This document shows, piece by piece, positions 61,622-64,000 of a DNA stretch of 64,000 bases. Every line of letters starts with the position of its first letter. Positions within the stretch are counted from its first letter, which is position 1. Position numbers and translations under genes: made by a program. Source of the stretch: Shewanella zhangzhouensis (GTDB lineage: Bacteria > Pseudomonadota > Gammaproteobacteria > Enterobacterales > Shewanellaceae); the NCBI RefSeq assembly GCF_019457615.1, contig NZ_CP080414.1, positions 680,501 to 744,500 on the forward strand, written 5' to 3'. Below the pieces are notes generated by a model, which saw only the letters and a program-made list of their open reading frames with translations, did no database searches and was not told where the DNA came from.

Positions 61622-63976
61622 TTAGTTTTTGTAAGGGCTCATGGCCTTGGGGCGCGCATCAATCGCCTTGCCCCAGGCTTTGTTCGGCGTTGCTGCCATC
61701 TCAAACACCAGTTCACCACCGGCCATGATGTCGTTATGGTGCAGATAGCTGTGGCTCAGCGGCTTGCCGTTGAGGCTCACGCTGGCAACGTACAAATTGT
61801 CCTTCGACAGCCCCTTGGCGATAACCTTAAAGCGCTTGCCGTTACTGAGCTTGAGGGTGACTTCCGGCAGCTGCGGCGCGCCTATCACATAGGTCATGTC
61901 CCCCGGGGTAACCGGGTAAAAGCCCATGGCGGAGAACAGGTACCAGGCCGACATCTGGCCCACATCGTCGTTACCGGCTAGGCCCGATGGGGTGTCGTTG
62001 GAGAGGGTATCCATGATCTGACGAATTCGCGCCTGGGTCATCCAGGGGGCGCCTGCGTGGTTGTACAAATAGGCGATATGGTGGCTGGGCTCGTTGCCGT
62101 GGGCGTACTGGCCAATCAGACCGGCAATGTCTTCGTGTTCCTTGATTTTGTCGGCATGGAGCGGGCGGGTGAAAAGCTCATCCAAACGCTCGATAAAGGC
62201 ATCATCGCCACCCTTGATGTTGATAAGGCCCGCCACATCGTGGGGCACGTAGAAGCTGTACTGGAAGCTGTTGCCTTCGGTGAAGGGGCCCATGTACTTG
62301 GCTTCCTCCACATCGAAGTCTTTATCCCAGTTGCCTTTGCTGTCGCGGCCACGGGCAAATTTGGTTTCAGGATCAAACACATTGCGCCAGCTCTGGGCAC
62401 GCTTATCGAAGGCTTTGGCGATATCTGTCTCGCCCATGCTTTCGGCCATGCGGGCGATGGCAAAGTCATCGTAGGCGTATTCCAGGGTGATGGACACTGA
62501 CTCTGGCAGCACATCCATGGGCACGTAGCCGTATTTCAGGTACTCGGGAATGGCATCGTAATTGGGGTGGTTGGCGGTGGCCGTCATGGCATCCAGCGCC
62601 CGCTCGCCATCAAAACCGCGAATGCCTTTTTGCCAGGCATCGCTTATCACCGACACCGCATGGTAGCCAATCATGGTCCAGGTCTCGTGGCCGTGGAACG
62701 ACCAAATCGGCAGGATGCGGTCATAGCTCTGGTCGTAGTGGGCCAGCATGGAGTTAATCATGTCGGGTACGCGCTCGGGGGAAACCAGAGTCAGCAGCGG
62801 ATGCAGGGCACGGTAGGTGTCCCAGAGCGAGAACAGGGTGTAGTGAGTAAAGTCGGCTTTATGGATTTCACCATCAACGCCCAGGTACTCGCCATTGACG
62901 TCCTGATACAGGCTTGGCGCCTGCAGCGCATGATAAAGCGCGGTGTAGAACTGGCGTTTTTGCGACTTGTCGCCCTTGGCTTCCATGCGCTCAAGCTCGG
63001 TTTGCCAGGCGGCTTTGGCGTCGCTGCGTACCTTATCAAAGTCCCAGTGGGGCAGCTCGCGGTTCAGGTTTTCCAGTGCATTGCTTTTATCCACGGCGGA
63101 TACGCCCACCTTGACCAATAGCGGCGCCTGATGGGGATTATCGAAGCGGGCCAGTACCTTAACTGCCTTACCTGCGGTGAAAGGAATGCGGCTGTTGACT
63201 ATGGTGGAGTGCTTGCCATTTTTATTGTCGAGACAGCCCATGCAGCGGTAGCGGGCGTTGTCTTCGTTAATCAGCTCGATATCGTCGAAAGGGCGGGAGA
63301 AGCGGATGGCGAAGTACATGGGGCGCTCGTGCGCCCAGCCGTTGGAGCGGCGCGAGGCGATAAGGGTGCTGTCATCCACCATCCGCACATCGCTCCAGAT
63401 CACCTTATTGGCGAAGTTGTAGATGCCGTGGGTGAGATCGATAACCACATGACCTTGATCGGTTTTGGGAAAGCTGTACCTGTGCATGCCGGTGCGGGCT
63501 GTGGTAGTAAGCTCAGCATCGATTTGATAATCGGTGAGTTTTACTCTGTAGTAGCCGGGGGAAGCTTCTTCATCGTCGTGACTGAAGCGGGAACGATAGC
63601 CGCTGTCAGGGTCGGTGGCCGTGCCCGGTTCTGTGTTGGGCTTGCCGGTCATTGGCATGATGAGCAAATCGCCCAAATCCGAGTGACCGGTGCCGCTGAA
63701 ATGGGTATGGGAGAAGCCGACTATGGTGCTGTCGTCATAATGGTAACCGGCGCAGCGTTTGTAGATTTCACTCTGGGGCGAGACGCTGCGCATCGGGTTG
63801 TCGGTATCAGGGCTTAACTGCACCATGCCGAAGGGCACTACGGCGCCGGGAAAGGTATGGCCATCGCCGCCGGTGCCAATAAAGGGGTCGACCCACTGGG
63901 TCAAATCCCCGGCCTGCACCTGAAGGCTGCCCAGCAGTACGCCGGTCGCCAGCGACCATTTCGTTAACATTCCCAT
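61622..63976 (-). CDS. GH92 alpha-mannosidase, secreted
   Basis: A 784-residue GH92 enzyme starting at ATG 63976, with GAGGAG about nine bases before it. A signal peptide (about 1-22, ending QVQA-G) leads to the canonical DPFIGTGGDGHTFPGAVVPF entry motif. The Trp/His-rich catalytic loops include WSFHGHETWTMIGYHAVSVI, and the closing motif is AGNDDVGQMSAWYLFSAMGFYP. It has a Cys pair at CAGYH and CMGC. This is the first gene seen of the operon; its promoter, and any LacI-type regulator, may lie outside the window. It should hydrolyse alpha-1,2 or related mannosyl linkages of high-mannose glycans outside the cytoplasm. Confidence 0.93.
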   Translation of the reverse strand: MGMLTKWSLATGVLLGSLQVQAGDLTQWVDPFIGTGGDGHTFPGAVVPFGMVQLSPDTDNPMRSVSPQSEIYKRCAGYHYDDSTIVGFSHTHFSGTGHSDLGDLLIMPMTGKPNTEPGTATDPDSGYRSRFSHDDEEASPGYYRVKLTDYQIDAELTTTARTGMHRYSFPKTDQGHVVIDLTHGIYNFANKVIWSDVRMVDDSTLIASRRSNGWAHERPMYFAIRFSRPFDDIELINEDNARYRCMGCLDNKNGKHSTIVNSRIPFTAGKAVKVLARFDNPHQAPLLVKVGVSAVDKSNALENLNRELPHWDFDKVRSDAKAAWQTELERMEAKGDKSQKRQFYTALYHALQAPSLYQDVNGEYLGVDGEIHKADFTHYTLFSLWDTYRALHPLLTLVSPERVPDMINSMLAHYDQSYDRILPIWSFHGHETWTMIGYHAVSVISDAWQKGIRGFDGERALDAMTATANHPNYDAIPEYLKYGYVPMDVLPESVSITLEYAYDDFAIARMAESMGETDIAKAFDKRAQSWRNVFDPETKFARGRDSKGNWDKDFDVEEAKYMGPFTEGNSFQYSFYVPHDVAGLINIKGGDDAFIERLDELFTRPLHADKIKEHEDIAGLIGQYAHGNEPSHHIAYLYNHAGAPWMTQARIRQIMDTLSNDTPSGLAGNDDVGQMSAWYLFSAMGFYPVTPGDMTYVIGAPQLPEVTLKLSNGKRFKVIAKGLSKDNLYVASVSLNGKPLSHSYLHHNDIMAGGELVFEMAATPNKAWGKAIDARPKAMSPYKN

Positions 63977-64000
63977 CCGCAGGGCTCCTCGCTGTTCTCT

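Noticed and set aside
1..64000. CRISPR arrays and cas genes
   Set aside because: No series of regularly spaced short direct repeats was seen, and none of the proteins carries Cas signatures. The HNH-like motif at 26116-27750 is not in a Cas9 context.

Overview
The window looks like part of a gammaproteobacterial chromosome, most probably Shewanella. This rests on the mannose/mannoside catabolic operon type (two GH92 mannosidases, an FucP-like permease, a PfkB kinase and an AGE-family isomerase), the TonB/Fur iron-uptake style and the IS5/IS481/IS3/IS21/IS630 mixture. The genus is an inference from gene content; no rRNA or complete tRNA is present.

Positions 1 to about 48.74 kb are the right part of a large integrated genomic island. 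It ends at a tyrosine integrase (47364-48644, minus strand) and a 3' half of a tRNA-Leu gene (about 48743-48797) that has no 5' half. This is what remains when an element integrates into the anticodon region of a tRNA; the reconstituted tRNA should lie left of this window. From about 49 kb onward the sequence is visibly richer in G+C and reads as ordinary backbone: a Fur-controlled siderophore receptor, a secreted subtilisin-like protease and the mannose operon.

The island is a mosaic. (a) 0.3-3.7 kb: a coiled-coil protein, a small Glyoxalase_8-type protein and a LexA-controlled umuDC pair (Pol V). (b) 3.9-8.1 kb: a three-gene ABC-three-component (ABC-3C) conflict system with a Cap4-like nuclease subunit and an SMC/Rad50-like ATPase. 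(c) 8.4-12.3 kb: a small possible Hha-like protein, a DUF4145/Sel1/SEC-C protein and a membrane-ankyrin protein. (d) 12.8-25.1 kb: an 11-kb cassette bounded by perfect 25-bp inverted IS3-type ends and by two direct hns copies about 91% identical. It carries a NERD-UvrD-like helicase, an IS21 ruin, a secreted EndA-type nuclease and a translationally coupled five-gene operon (18226-22967). That operon has a MotA/ZorA-like channel subunit with a long tail, a MotB/ZorB-like partner, a vWA-like membrane protein and a four-TM coiled-coil protein. It is the best candidate for an undescribed system. (e) 25.8-28.9 kb: a glycine-zipper membrane protein, a predicted HNH nuclease with membrane segments and a YkgJ-type cysteine-cluster protein. 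(f) 29-31.5 kb: a truncated DUF2628 gene, a complete IS5 copy and IS3/IS481 debris. (g) 31.7-41.1 kb: an AraC regulator followed by same-strand genes for a double metallopeptidase, an NTF2-like protein, PaiB, a lipoprotein, MAPEG, a membrane amidohydrolase and an orphan. (h) 41.4-47.1 kb: a second IS5 copy, an IS630 ruin, a complete IS481 and an ArsR / ArsP-like permease / M14 carboxypeptidase operon with clustered cysteines.

Taken together the island combines defence or conflict modules, island-borne H-NS paralogues that probably silence them, SOS mutagenesis and a metalloid module. The backbone downstream of the integration site takes up siderophore iron, degrades protein outside the cytoplasm and converts high-mannose glycans to mannose, which is then imported, isomerised and phosphorylated.
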